Origin: Sporichthyaceae bacterium | Lineage (GTDB): Bacteria > Actinomycetota > Actinomycetes > Sporichthyales > Sporichthyaceae | Reading direction: 5' to 3' | DNA: 64,000 bases | Assembly: GCA_036493475.1 (NCBI GenBank) | Contig: DASXPS010000118.1 | Location: 1-64,000 of the forward strand | Shown here: piece by piece, positions 1 through 10,318 of the stretch | Position numbering within the stretch: the first letter of the stretch is position 1 | Layout: every line of letters starts with the position of its first letter | Program-made: the position numbers and the translations under genes | Notes under the pieces: model-generated | Database searches by the model: none | Told to the model about the DNA's origin: nothing | Seen by the model: the letters and a program-made list of their open reading frames with translations, nothing else

Positions 1-630
1 CGCCGGGGCACGCTGGCCGAACACGTGCACCGGCACGGGCCGCTGCCGCCCGCGGAGGCCGCACGGGTGGCCGTTCAACTCGCCGCCGCCCTGGCCGCGG
101 CGCACCGGTTGGAGGTCGTGCACCGCGACGTGCACCCGGCCAACGTGCTGGTCTCCGACCACGGTGGAGCCCTGCTCGCCGGCTTCGGCTCGTCGGACGA
201 GGAGCCCGCCGGAGAACTGGTCGCGCGCGACCCGGCCACGGTGCAATTCACCGCGCCCGAGGTGCTGGACGGGGATCCGGCCGGTCCGGCCGCCGATCTG
301 TACGCCTGGGCGGCCACCGTGTATCACCTGCTGACCGGGCGGCCCCCGTTCCCGGCCCAGCCGGGCGAGGGCTTCACGACGATCTACATCCGCATCGTCA
401 GCCAGCAGGCGCCCGCCCTGTCCGCCGACGTGCCCGCCGTGCTGCGTGATCTGGTCGCGGCCGGGCTGGCCAAGGACGCCGCCGATCGCCCGGCCGACGC
501 GGCCGCAGTGGCCGAGGCGTTGGTGCGAGCCGGTGCGGGCGCGGGCGACCCGGCCGTGCTCACCCAGCACACAGAGACTCCCGATGAGCGCGGCCTGATC
601 CATCTGTTGCCCCGCCCGCGGCGTCGCTGA
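1..630 (+). CDS. Serine/threonine protein kinase-like protein, 3' part
   Basis: The gene enters from the left edge in frame 1 and ends at a TGA, so the start and the glycine-rich ATP loop are missing. What remains is a kinase C-lobe: the catalytic loop reads HRDVHPANVL, the APE motif is present, and the DLYAW segment of helix F with 'LLTGRPPF' follows. Two canonical residues are changed. The lysine expected after HRD is histidine, and the metal-binding DFG aspartate is replaced (AGFG). The family phosphorylates Ser/Thr of partner proteins, but these changes suggest weak or no catalysis. The short Pro/Arg tail has no transmembrane segment in the visible part. A hairpin lies about 35 bases past the stop. 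Confidence 0.85.
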   Translation, partial: RRGTLAEHVHRHGPLPPAEAARVAVQLAAALAAAHRLEVVHRDVHPANVLVSDHGGALLAGFGSSDEEPAGELVARDPATVQFTAPEVLDGDPAGPAADLYAWAATVYHLLTGRPPFPAQPGEGFTTIYIRIVSQQAPALSADVPAVLRDLVAAGLAKDAADRPADAAAVAEALVRAGAGAGDPAVLTQHTETPDERGLIHLLPRPRRR

Positions 631-935
631 GGACTGCGGTTCCGCCGTTGCGCCGTACGGGTGGTCGGTACGGATAGGACCGTACCGGGTCGTCGGCGGG
701 CAATTGCCGCGGAATTCATCGCAACCGTTGTGTCCGGTTCGGCGGCGAATACCGACGTTTTGCCGTACACCCTGACGGACGCGCTCCCTCACGCCTTTCG
801 ATTTCGCCGGCTAACGTCACCAATGCGTTCGGGGGAAGTAATTCGATCGCCTCATTCGAGCAAATAGAGGCGTCGCATTTCTTGGTCAGGAACGCACGGC
901 GGCACCGGGCCTTGCGTGATCAGGGGGACAGCTCA
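631..935. other. Intergenic region, hairpin and CAP-gene leader
   Basis: This 305-base stretch between the kinase-like gene and the CAP-domain gene holds one clear hairpin (666-687) and a more AT-rich leader. A ribosome binding site (AGGGGGA, 922-928) sits seven bases before the ATG at 936. I see no additional gene in it. Confidence 0.6.
666..687. terminator. Hairpin after kinase-like gene
   Basis: Perfect 8-bp stem CGGTACGG / CCGTACCG around a 6-base loop. There is no T-run. It could be a terminator for the upstream gene or a dyad operator for the CAP gene. Confidence 0.4.
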
Positions 936-1772
936 ATGCATCGGCGCAGGGTCTTGCAGGCGGGCGTACTCGCCGCCGCCGTCTCCGCCTCGGTGCTGAT
1001 CGGCCCGGTGTCACAGGCCGCGCCCGGCGCGGTCGGCGCACAACGAGTGGGCCACGCCGCCCGGCTGCACACCGCCCGGCCGGCCAATGGCGCCCCGGTG
1101 CCCACCGGCGGCCTGTACGACGCGGGCGTGCCCACCGTGGCCGGCACCCCGAACCCGGCCCCTCAGCCGGCGCCGCCCGCGCCGGCGCCGGTCCCTTCCC
1201 CGCAGCCGACGCCCATGCCCACGCCCGGGCCGGCCGCGCCCGGCACCTCGGTTCCACCACCTGCCCCTGCACCTGCGCCGACGCCCGGCAACCCGGCCCC
1301 GGCGCCCAATCCCGCCCCGACTCCCACGCCCTCACCGGTGCCCACCCCGCCCCCGGCCGGTCCGGTGGTTCCGCCGCCACCGCCGCCCGCGCCCGGTCCG
1401 TCGCACAACATCACCGAACTGCTTGCGTTGACCAACCAGGACCGGCTGAACAACGGCTGCGCCGCGTTGACGCCCAACCCCGCCCTGATGCGTGCCGCCC
1501 TCGGCCACGCCCAGGACATGGCGCAACGGGACTACTTCTCGCACACCTCGCTGGACGGGCGCACCTACGACCAGCGCATCCGGCAGGCCGGCTTCGACGG
1601 CGACGACATCGGGGAGAACATCGCCTCGGGGTTCCCGGACGCCCGCGGCGTGCAGGATGCCTGGATGGACCACGCGGGCCACCGGCGCAACATCCTGGAC
1701 TGCAACTTCAAATGGGTCGGCATGGCTTATGTGCCCAACGGCCAATACTGGGTCGTGGACTTCGGCGGCTGA
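936..1772 (+). CDS. Secreted CAP (SCP/PR-1) domain protein
   Basis: A 278-residue secreted protein. I chose the ATG at 936 because AGGGGGA lies seven bases upstream and an Arg-rich signal peptide follows directly (MHRRRVLQAGVLAAAV, cleaving near SQAAPG, residues 26-31). Residues ~65-155 are a long Pro/Ala-rich linker, typical of a wall-spanning spacer. Residues ~157-278 form a bacterial CAP domain: ITELLALTNQDR helix, SHTSLDGRTYDQRI, GENIASG, and W-x-DHAGHRRNIL, closing with WVVDFGG. The conserved His and Glu residues of the CAP cavity are present. Bacterial members are often cell-wall or extracellular proteins of unknown biochemical role. It is probably transcribed alone. Confidence 0.85.
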   Translation: MHRRRVLQAGVLAAAVSASVLIGPVSQAAPGAVGAQRVGHAARLHTARPANGAPVPTGGLYDAGVPTVAGTPNPAPQPAPPAPAPVPSPQPTPMPTPGPAAPGTSVPPPAPAPAPTPGNPAPAPNPAPTPTPSPVPTPPPAGPVVPPPPPPAPGPSHNITELLALTNQDRLNNGCAALTPNPALMRAALGHAQDMAQRDYFSHTSLDGRTYDQRIRQAGFDGDDIGENIASGFPDARGVQDAWMDHAGHRRNILDCNFKWVGMAYVPNGQYWVVDFGG

Positions 1773-1805
1773 CCGGGAATTCCTGTCAAGGAATTCGTGG
1801 GGAAT

Positions 1806-4074
<2,269 letters not shown>

Positions 4075-4176
4075 CGCGCGTCCCCGCCTCTGCTCGTCCC
4101 TTGGTCCCGGCAGCGACGCCAGGGCTAATCCCCGATGGTATGGCGCCGCGCCGTCCGCTGCCCCGCGGCGCGACGC

Positions 4177-4878
4177 TCAGTCCGGCTCGGGCACCAAGTG
4201 CAACAGCGCGCTGCGCACACACATCAGCCCGGCGTGGTCGTCCAGGAAGCGGGCCACCACACGGCGGACCTCGGGGGTTCGGTAGTCCTCGATGACGATC
4301 CGACCGCCCTGCGTCAGCCGTGCCGCGACATCGGTCAAGCGGTCCACCGCGGGCCCGGTGAGGTAGACCAGCGCCGCCGAACCATCCGGCAGGGCGCCGT
4401 TGACCGGCACATCCACCCGCTCGGCACCGCCCGCGGCGCCGAGCACCACGGGTACGGCGACCGCGGCCGGGCCCAGCACCAGCAGCCGGCCGGGCACTCC
4501 AAGGACCGCGGCGGCCGCGTCGGCCAACTCCAGCAGTACCCGGGCGGACGGGGCGTCCGGGCCGCGGCGCAGCTGGTTGAGCGCGGTCCGAATCCCCTCG
4601 GGCACCTCATCGGTCTCGTAGAGCCGGTGCAGCGCCTCGGCCTCCGCCCGGGCGTCGGCCAGCTCCGCCCGCAATGGACCCAGCGAGGTGCGTATCTCCG
4701 CGCGTGCCGCGCGGAGCTTCCCGTTCGTCTTGCGCAGGCTGGACTGGACCTCAGCGAGCTGGTTGCGGGCCAGCTCCCGGGCCCGCCGGGCCCGCCGGAC
4801 CTCGGCGGGGAAGGCACGGATCTGACGCAACGTGGTGCCCGGTTGCCGCCAGGCCTGCTGCCAATGCACCCTGCTCAT
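4177..4878 (-). CDS. Coiled-coil protein of unknown function
   Basis: A 233-residue protein I do not recognise. Residues ~20-95 are a heptad-rich Arg/Ala/Glu/Leu stretch likely to form a coiled coil. Residues ~115-230 look like an alpha/beta fold ending in LLHLVPEPD, with a segment (GRIVIEDYRTPEVRRVV) that resembles the last strands of a Rossmann methyltransferase, but no SAM-binding glycine motif is visible. There is no signal peptide or membrane segment. It lies about 100 bases upstream of the site-2 protease gene on the same strand and may be cotranscribed with it. Codon use matches the neighbours. Confidence 0.7.
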   Translation of the reverse strand: MSRVHWQQAWRQPGTTLRQIRAFPAEVRRARRARELARNQLAEVQSSLRKTNGKLRAARAEIRTSLGPLRAELADARAEAEALHRLYETDEVPEGIRTALNQLRRGPDAPSARVLLELADAAAAVLGVPGRLLVLGPAAVAVPVVLGAAGGAERVDVPVNGALPDGSAALVYLTGPAVDRLTDVAARLTQGGRIVIEDYRTPEVRRVVARFLDDHAGLMCVRSALLHLVPEPD

Positions 4879-5073
4879 CCTTCACACCGGGGATCAGAAT
4901 CGGGCGCAGATTACCCGTGCCAGGTAAGCAGAATGCTCGCAAAACGCATCAAGACCTCCGCCATTCGGCGAGTCACCCGAAGACCTTCGGCCTGTTTTTC
5001 GCCGCCCGCGGAGCGCGATCGGCCCCACGCGCGTCGAATCGGCCACAAGTCCCTTCTATCTAGAGGTGTCAGG

Positions 5074-5514
5074 TTGTCGTCGTCTTTCTCCCCGGTCCGC
5101 CAGGTTGCGGCAGTCGCTGCCGGGTTCGTTGTGCTCGGCGCAGTTGCCATCGCCGCCTCGCCGGGCGGTGCGGAGGCGGCATCCACGCACGACAAGGTGG
5201 TCCAGAGTTACAACCAGATCTACGCCGGCCAGCAGCCGATGCTGGCTCCTTCGATGGACCGTTCGCACGTCCTTTTCACTGGGCTGCTGTCCGACCTCAC
5301 GCTGGCCGCTGAGCCGGGCAACGAGGGCGCCTACATCAAGCTGGCCAAAAAGACCTGCGACGCGCTGCCCACCTGGGGTGCGCAGTCCGACCGGATCTCC
5401 CAGAACGTCGCAGCGCTGGTCGGGCACGACGTGGACGCCAACCAGCTGATCACCTTCGTGACCGCGTCGGCTCTCGCCTACTGCCCGGGCATGCAGCACT
5501 TCGCCACGGACTGA
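5074..5514 (+). CDS. Secreted DUF732-family protein
   Basis: A 146-residue exported protein. I chose the TTG at 5074: GAGG lies just upstream and the reading gives a compact signal peptide (MSSSFSPVRQVAAVAAG, cleaving near GGAEAAST). The frame is open further upstream to an ATG at 4933, but that extension has no signal-peptide features and poor coding character. The mature part resembles DUF732 proteins, small secreted actinobacterial proteins, with two conserved cysteines (KKTCDAL and AYCPGM) that could form a disulphide. Its function is unknown. A strong hairpin follows the stop. Confidence 0.75.
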   Translation: MSSSFSPVRQVAAVAAGFVVLGAVAIAASPGGAEAASTHDKVVQSYNQIYAGQQPMLAPSMDRSHVLFTGLLSDLTLAAEPGNEGAYIKLAKKTCDALPTWGAQSDRISQNVAALVGHDVDANQLITFVTASALAYCPGMQHFATD

Positions 5515-5536
5515 GGTCCCCACCGCACCAGACGTA

Positions 5537-5571
5537 CTGATGCCCGTCGGACACGCCCCGACGGGCATCAG
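5537..5571. terminator. Strong hairpin terminator
   Basis: Perfect 14-bp stem (5537-5550 with 5558-5571) around a 7-base loop, 23 bases after the DUF732 stop. There is no T-tract, as is common in high-GC actinobacterial terminators. Confidence 0.75.
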
Positions 5572-5620
5572 TCGCGTCCGCGGGGCCGAGCTTCCCTCCG
5601 CTCATTCATGAGCGCAGAGA

Positions 5621-5692
5621 GCACTGTCATACGCGAGTCGTCGAAATCACGCCCCCGGCGCCCCCGAAAATGACGGCCCACGTATGACAGTG
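5621..5692. promoter_or_regulatory. Long-spaced 12-bp perfect dyad upstream of GCL gene
   Basis: CACTGTCATACG at 5621-5632 is exactly repeated inverted as CGTATGACAGTG at 5681-5692, with 48 bases between. It ends 56 bases before the start of the glutamate-cysteine ligase gene. It could be a paired operator, a long-range mRNA hairpin, or the ends of a tiny insertion; no flanking target duplication is visible. Confidence 0.5.
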
Positions 5693-5748
5693 GCGGTCCG
5701 GCGGGGGTAGAGGAACCGGGCTGGTCTGCCGACGAGGTGCGAGGGGTC

Positions 5749-7224
5749 ATGGGTAAGGACGTCTCCACCGCGGAGTTCACGTCCGCGGATCGTCGCCGGT
5801 TCCGGGACAAACTGGCCCGCTGTCGGTCGGCGCTGGACCGCATGCTGGCCGAGGGCATGTTCCAGGAGGCCGGGTCGAAGGTCGGCATGGAACTCGAGCT
5901 GTACCTGGTAGACGCCGCCTTCGAGCCCAGCCTGAACAACGCCGACGTGCTGGCGGCGATCGACGACCCGCGTTGGCAGAGCGAGTTGGGCAAGTTCAAC
6001 ATCGAGCTGAACACCGACCCCCGCACACCGGCCGGAGACGGCTTCGCCGAGTTCCGCACCGAACTTGTGCAGAGCCTGGAGCACGCCGAGGCGATGGCGC
6101 AGCGGTTGGACACCCATCTGGTGATGGTGGGCATCCTGCCCACACTGCGCGAGGAACACATCGGACCGGCGGCGCTGTCGGAGTCCACGCGCTACGCCGC
6201 GCTCAATGACCAGCTCCTGGCCGCGCGCGGTGAGGAGTTCCGCATCGTCATCGACGGGACGGACCGGCTGGTGATGTCCGCCGACACCGTGGCCCACGAG
6301 GCTGCCTGCACCTCCGCGCAGTTCCACGTGCAGACCGAGCCCGCGGCCTTCGCCGATTGCTGGAACGCCGCGCAGGCCGTGGCGGCGGTACAGGTAGCGG
6401 TGGGCGCCAACTCCCCGCTGCTCTACGGGCATCGGCTGTGGGCGGAGACCCGGGTGCCGTTGTTCGAGCAGGCGGTGGATCCACGCCCGCCGGAGTTGAG
6501 GGTGCAGGGGGTGCGGCCGCGGGTGTGGTTCGGCGAACGCTGGATCGACTCGGTCGACGACCTGTTCGAGGAGAACACCCGCTACTTCCCGCCGCTGCTG
6601 CCGATCTGTGCTGACGAGGACCCGCTGGCAGCGCTCGACGCCGGCGGGGTCCCGTCGCTGTCCGAACTCACCCTGCACAACGGCACCGTCTACCGGTGGA
6701 ACCGCCCGGTGTACTCCGTCGAGGACGACGTGGCGCACCTGCGGGTGGAGAACCGGGTGTTGCCCGCCGGGCCGACGGTCGCCGACACCGTGGCCAACGG
6801 CGCATTTTTCTTCGGCCTGGTGCGCGGGCTGACCGGGCACCGCGGCCGGGTGTGGGCGGACCTGGACTTTGACGCCGCCCGGGCCAATTTCCGAGTCGCG
6901 GCGCGGCACGGGCTGGACGCGACGCTCACCTGGCCCGGACTCGGCGAGGTGCCCGCGGTCGACCTGGTGCGGCACACGCTGTTGCCCATCGCCGCGGCCG
7001 GCCTGGACGACTGGGGCGTCTCCCCCGCCGAACGGGACGCCACCCTGGGCATCATCGAGGGCCGCTGCACCCACCGCCGCAACGGCGCCTCCTGGCAGCA
7101 GGATTTCCTCGCCGCACGGGAGAACGCCGGGCTCGATCGCGAGCAGGCGCTGCACGAACTGACCCAGCGTTACCACCAGTACATGCATGCAGGCGAACCC
7201 GTGCATACGTGGCCCCTGCCCTGA
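5749..7224 (+). CDS. Glutamate-cysteine ligase (GCS2) family protein
   Basis: A 491-residue member of the GCS2-type carboxylate-amine ligases. The nucleotide/metal site is visible as KVGMELELYLVD (residues ~45-56) and FNIELNTDPR, with a later YRWNRPVY region typical of actinobacterial members. The family forms amide bonds such as gamma-glutamylcysteine using ATP. In an organism that makes mycothiol rather than glutathione the true substrate is uncertain. I chose the ATG at 5749; a GTG at 5737 is an alternative. A 12-bp dyad lies just upstream and a GNAT gene follows within 15 bases. A broken second copy of residues ~181-301 sits at 8029-8389. Confidence 0.85.
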   Translation: MGKDVSTAEFTSADRRRFRDKLARCRSALDRMLAEGMFQEAGSKVGMELELYLVDAAFEPSLNNADVLAAIDDPRWQSELGKFNIELNTDPRTPAGDGFAEFRTELVQSLEHAEAMAQRLDTHLVMVGILPTLREEHIGPAALSESTRYAALNDQLLAARGEEFRIVIDGTDRLVMSADTVAHEAACTSAQFHVQTEPAAFADCWNAAQAVAAVQVAVGANSPLLYGHRLWAETRVPLFEQAVDPRPPELRVQGVRPRVWFGERWIDSVDDLFEENTRYFPPLLPICADEDPLAALDAGGVPSLSELTLHNGTVYRWNRPVYSVEDDVAHLRVENRVLPAGPTVADTVANGAFFFGLVRGLTGHRGRVWADLDFDAARANFRVAARHGLDATLTWPGLGEVPAVDLVRHTLLPIAAAGLDDWGVSPAERDATLGIIEGRCTHRRNGASWQQDFLAARENAGLDREQALHELTQRYHQYMHAGEPVHTWPLP

Positions 7225-7237
7225 GGCGGATATTGCG

Positions 7238-7972
7238 GTGCCCCGCTGCCGGCGAGGTGGTTGGATCGCAACGGTGACCATCTCATTGCTTCCGGACGCC
7301 GGACTCGATGATCCGGTCCGGTACGCCCTGAGGGGCCCTCAGCACGCCCTCGGCGTGCACGCCGAGCACTGCGCCGCCTTCCGCGCCGACGTCGGACCGT
7401 TCGCGTTTCTGGACGACCCCGCCGACCCCGAGCACTGGGCGGCGTTGCGGGCATTGCTGCCCGATCGCACGGTCATCGTGCTCGACGTCCCCGACGGGCA
7501 GGTCCCCGCCGACTGGACGGTGCTGCGCCGGATCGTCGGCCGGCAGCTGGTCGACCCCGTCAGGCGGCAACTCGACGACCCCGAACTGGTCGAACTCGGC
7601 GAGGCCGATGGACCGCAGATGCTCGACCTGGTCAACCGCACCCAACCCGGCCCCTTCGCCGAGCGCACCATCGCCTTCGGCGGCTACCTCGGCCTGCGCG
7701 GTCCCGGCGGCGACCTGCGCGCGATGGCCGGGCGTCGGATGTGGTCCGGCAACGCCATCGAGATCAGCGCCGTCTGCGCCGACCCCGCGCACCGCGGCCA
7801 GGGCCTGGCCCGGCGCGTGGTGCACGCGGTATCCGCCGGCATCCAGGCGGACGGCGCGACGCCCTACCTGCACGTCGCGGACGCCAACACCCCGGCCCTG
7901 GGGCTGTACCACGCGATGGGCTTCGTCCTCCGCCGCGAGGTGCACTTCGTGGTGCTGACCCCCGCCGGCTAA
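7238..7972 (+). CDS. GNAT family N-acetyltransferase
   Basis: A protein of about 244 residues. The C-terminal ~110 residues form a GNAT fold: the acetyl-CoA loop reads ADPAHRGQGLARRV (canonical Q/R-x-x-G-x-G/A), followed by YLHVADANTPALGLYHAMGF, the classic beta5-alpha4 region. The N-terminal half is the less conserved, FR47-like type. The family moves acetyl from acetyl-CoA to an amine; the substrate is unknown. GTG at 7238 is favoured by GAGGCGGA seven bases upstream; GTG at 7274 is possible. It is probably cotranscribed with the GCL-like gene. A diverged copy of its last ~35 codons is found at 11724-11830. Confidence 0.85.
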   Translation: MPRCRRGGWIATVTISLLPDAGLDDPVRYALRGPQHALGVHAEHCAAFRADVGPFAFLDDPADPEHWAALRALLPDRTVIVLDVPDGQVPADWTVLRRIVGRQLVDPVRRQLDDPELVELGEADGPQMLDLVNRTQPGPFAERTIAFGGYLGLRGPGGDLRAMAGRRMWSGNAIEISAVCADPAHRGQGLARRVVHAVSAGIQADGATPYLHVADANTPALGLYHAMGFVLRREVHFVVLTPAG

Positions 7973-8028
7973 GGCGTGACCGCGTTCAGGTGCAACGCGA
8001 TCACTTCGGCTGCACCTTCGACGTCGAG

Positions 8029-8389
8029 ACCGTGGCGCACGAGGCCGCCTGCACCTCCGCGCAGTTCCACGTGCAGACCGAGCCCGCGGCCTTCGCCGAT
8101 TGCTGGAACGCCGCGCAGGCCGTGGCGGCGGTGCAGGTTGCGGTGGGCGCCAACTCCCCGCTGCTCTATGGGCATCGGCTGTGGGCGGAGACCCGGGTGC
8201 CGTTGTTCGAGCAGGCGGTGGATCCGCGCCCGCCGGAGTTGAGGGTGCAGGGGGTGCGGCCGCGGGTGTGGTTCGGCGAGCGCTGGATCGACTCGGTCTA
8301 CGACCTGTTCCGAGGAGAACGCCCGTTACTTCCCGCCGCTGCCGATCTGTGGTGACGAGGATCCGTTGGCGGCGCTCGAGGCCAGCGGT
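8029..8389 (+). pseudogene. Truncated second copy of the GCL-like gene
   Basis: The stretch matches 6289-6652 of the intact gene at high identity, with mostly synonymous changes, and covers codons for residues ~181-301. It lacks both gene ends. An inserted C near 8312 shifts the frame and one CTG codon is missing shortly after. Similarity stops abruptly near 8029 and again near 8390, where transposase-like sequence begins. It cannot make a functional ligase. Confidence 0.85.
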
Positions 8390-8580
8390 TACATGGACCG
8401 CGCTCTGAGCGACCTCCGCCGCCGGGGCTACCCGGTGCTCGCGCAGGACGTCCCCCGGCTGTCTCCGGTTCGTGCGCCACCACATCGGCATCGACGGGCA
8501 CTACAGCTTCCACCTACCCGAACTGGGAGGTACCCCATCGACCGCTGCGGGACCCCGACACTCCAGACGATGACGAGTGA
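8390..8580 (+). mobile_element. Remnant of Tn3-family transposase C-terminus
   Basis: Read across two frameshifts, this piece encodes DLRRRGYPVLAQDV, then LSP-FVRHHIGIDGHYSF, then HLPELGG and finally RPLRDPDTPDDDE before a stop. This order (GYPV..DVxRLSPF..HI..xGxYSF..LPE..RPLRDP) is what I expect for the last ~60 residues of actinobacterial Tn3-family transposases. The catalytic DDE region is absent. I do not see terminal inverted repeats. It directly abuts the truncated GCL copy and is a decayed end of a transposon. Confidence 0.65.
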
Positions 8581-8607
8581 GCCAGGAACGCCTGGGCGGA
8601 GCTGGTC

Positions 8608-8700
8608 TTAGCCGACGCAGAACTCATTGCCGTCGGGATCGAGCACGACCGTCCAGCTCCGCCCGTTGCGCTCCAGGTGCTCGCCGCGGCGGAGGGTTGA
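8608..8700 (-). pseudogene. C-terminal remnant of a VOC/glyoxalase-family gene
   Basis: The minus strand encodes SWTVVLDPDGNEFCVG and a stop, the characteristic last residues of small VOC-superfamily proteins (glyoxalase/bleomycin-resistance fold, whose final strand carries a metal-binding Glu). Nothing upstream belongs to the family; within ~90 bases the sequence runs into the 3' end of the HxlR gene in another frame. It is therefore a short relic at a recombination junction. Confidence 0.6.
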
Positions 8701-9322
8701 AGACGGCTCGTACGGCGGCTTCATCGCCTTCGATCTCGACCAGCCCACGGGTGTCGTCAAGGCCGAGCACACCCGCTGCCAGCCCGAGAACGATCGGGGC
8801 GTCAGCGCGCACGACGGCGTCAAGATCGCGACCATCATGCGGGCTCACCTCTGTGCCCGAGCGTGTCATCCGAACCTGGACCAGCACGCCATCGACCGCG
8901 ATCCCCACCGTCGATGACCGGCGTGCGGCTGCCTTGCCAGTGAGTAGGACTGAGAGAGGCAGGACGAGCCATTCGGCGCGGAAGTGGTCGCCGCCTGGCC
9001 CGCGCGTCATGAGCGGCGTGGACCAGCGGATGAGGCCCTCGACCGGCTCCCGCAGCTCGGCGCCCCATGGGGTGAGCGCGTAGACGATGGCGTTGCCCTC
9101 CTCCGCCAGCCGTCGCTCGATGACTCCGGCGGTCTCCAGGTCGCGGAGCCGGTCGGCGAGCAGGTTGGTGGCCACACCGGGGAGCCCTTCGAACAGCTCG
9201 CGGTAGCGCGCGGGAGCCATCAGCAGCTGGCGGACGATCAGCAGGTTCCACCGGTCGCCCACGACATCGAGCGCCCGGGCGAGACCGCAGTAGTGGCCGT
9301 AGTTTCGACTCATCCCAGTCAC
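8624..9322 (-). CDS. HxlR-family transcriptional regulator with SCP2-like tail
   Basis: A 232-residue regulator. Residues ~10-105 are an HxlR winged helix: CGLARALDVVGDRWNLLIV, the recognition helix region GVATNLLADRLRDLE and the wing VYALTPWGAEL. Residues ~150-215 resemble a sterol-carrier (SCP2) ligand pocket, as in other long HxlR proteins. The last ~20 residues read through the VOC relic and are probably not native. ATG at 9313 or GTG at 9322 can start it. It diverges from the haloalkane dehalogenase gene with about 60 bases between, so it likely controls that gene and itself. Confidence 0.85.
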   Translation of the reverse strand: MTGMSRNYGHYCGLARALDVVGDRWNLLIVRQLLMAPARYRELFEGLPGVATNLLADRLRDLETAGVIERRLAEEGNAIVYALTPWGAELREPVEGLIRWSTPLMTRGPGGDHFRAEWLVLPLSVLLTGKAAARRSSTVGIAVDGVLVQVRMTRSGTEVSPHDGRDLDAVVRADAPIVLGLAAGVLGLDDTRGLVEIEGDEAAVRAVFNPPPRRAPGAQRAELDGRARSRRQ

Positions 9323-9382
9323 TTTACAATCTCAAGCACGCCTGACAACATCTAGTAGAGCTGGCCGGAACGAAGGGCAGTG

Positions 9383-10318
9383 ATGGCAGACACGGGAAGA
9401 CCTGCGTGGGTCGACGACGAGCTGTTCCCATTCGAGAGCCGCTTCGTCGATATCGGCGGGCACACGGTGCACTACGTGGACGAAGGATCGGGGCCGACGC
9501 TGCTGTTTCTGCACGGCAACCCGACCTGGTCGTTCGACTATCGCGACGTGGTCCGCGCGCTGCGGGACGAGTTCCGCTGCGTCGCGCTGGACTACCCCGG
9601 CTTCGGGCTGTCCTCGGCTGGGCCGGGCTACCGGTATCTCCCCGAGGAGCATGCCGCCGTGGTCGTGGATTTCCTTGACCACCTGGGCCTATCGGACGTC
9701 ACCCTCGTTGCACACGACTGGGGAGGCCCGATCGGCTTGTACGCGGTCGAGCAGCGACCGGACACGTTCGAACGCCTCGTCCTGGCCAACACCTGGGCGT
9801 GGCCCCTCAACGGCGACCTGGTCGTCGAACTGGCCTCCCGCCTCATGGGTGGACCGATCGGGCGCGAGCTGATCCGGCGGTTCAACCTGTTCGTCAACGC
9901 GATGATCCCCGTCGGGCACCGGCTGCGAAAGCCGACCCCCGATGAGATGGCGCATTACCGGAACGCCCTCGCCACCCACAGCCGGCGCGAGGCATCGGCC
10001 GTATTCCCCCGGCGCATCACCGCCAGCCGCGACTTTCTCGCCGGTATCGAGGCCGGGCTCGCAGACCTCGCGGCACTCCCGACGCTCATCGTGTGGGGCG
10101 ACGCCGACTTCGCCTTCCGAGCCAAGGAACGACAGCGATGGGAGCAGATCTTCGCCGACCACCGCACCGTGATCATCGAAGGCGCCGGCCACTTCGTGCA
10201 GTCCGACGCGCCCGAGGAGTTCGCGGCGGCGATCCGTGGCTGGTGGTCGGCACCGGACGGGCGGCGAACATCTCCGGCTCGCGAGGACATCCGGCGCAAA
10301 ACGCCAAGGCAACCGTAG
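9383..10318 (+). CDS. Haloalkane dehalogenase-type alpha/beta hydrolase
   Basis: A 311-residue alpha/beta hydrolase. The oxyanion loop HGNPTWSF carries the Asn and Trp that bind halide in haloalkane dehalogenases, and the nucleophile elbow is VAHDWGGP with Asp112 in place of the serine of esterases, followed by Trp. The acid is probably in VWGDADF and the base His is in GAGHFVQ. NTWAWP and the whole layout fit the dehalogenase family, which cleaves carbon-halogen bonds hydrolytically. ATG at 9383 has GAAGGG five bases upstream. The stop overlaps the start of the TfoX-N gene (TAGTG). A related epoxide or ester hydrolase role cannot be excluded. Confidence 0.85.
   Translation: MADTGRPAWVDDELFPFESRFVDIGGHTVHYVDEGSGPTLLFLHGNPTWSFDYRDVVRALRDEFRCVALDYPGFGLSSAGPGYRYLPEEHAAVVVDFLDHLGLSDVTLVAHDWGGPIGLYAVEQRPDTFERLVLANTWAWPLNGDLVVELASRLMGGPIGRELIRRFNLFVNAMIPVGHRLRKPTPDEMAHYRNALATHSRREASAVFPRRITASRDFLAGIEAGLADLAALPTLIVWGDADFAFRAKERQRWEQIFADHRTVIIEGAGHFVQSDAPEEFAAAIRGWWSAPDGRRTSPAREDIRRKTPRQP

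Noticed and set aside
700-935. Possible c-di-AMP (ydaO-type) riboswitch ahead of the CAP-domain gene, since actinobacterial wall-acting genes often have one.
   Set aside because: I could not find the conserved GGGAAC and GGGGTGAA-type core segments in this leader.
1150-1400. Pro/Ala-rich tandem codons of the CAP protein as a DNA repeat.
   Set aside because: The units are irregular and are explained by a low-complexity wall-spanning linker.
4135-5073. Long upstream extension of the DUF732 frame.
   Set aside because: It overlaps the coiled-coil gene on the other strand and lacks signal-peptide or coding character; the TTG at 5074 gives a sensible signal peptide.
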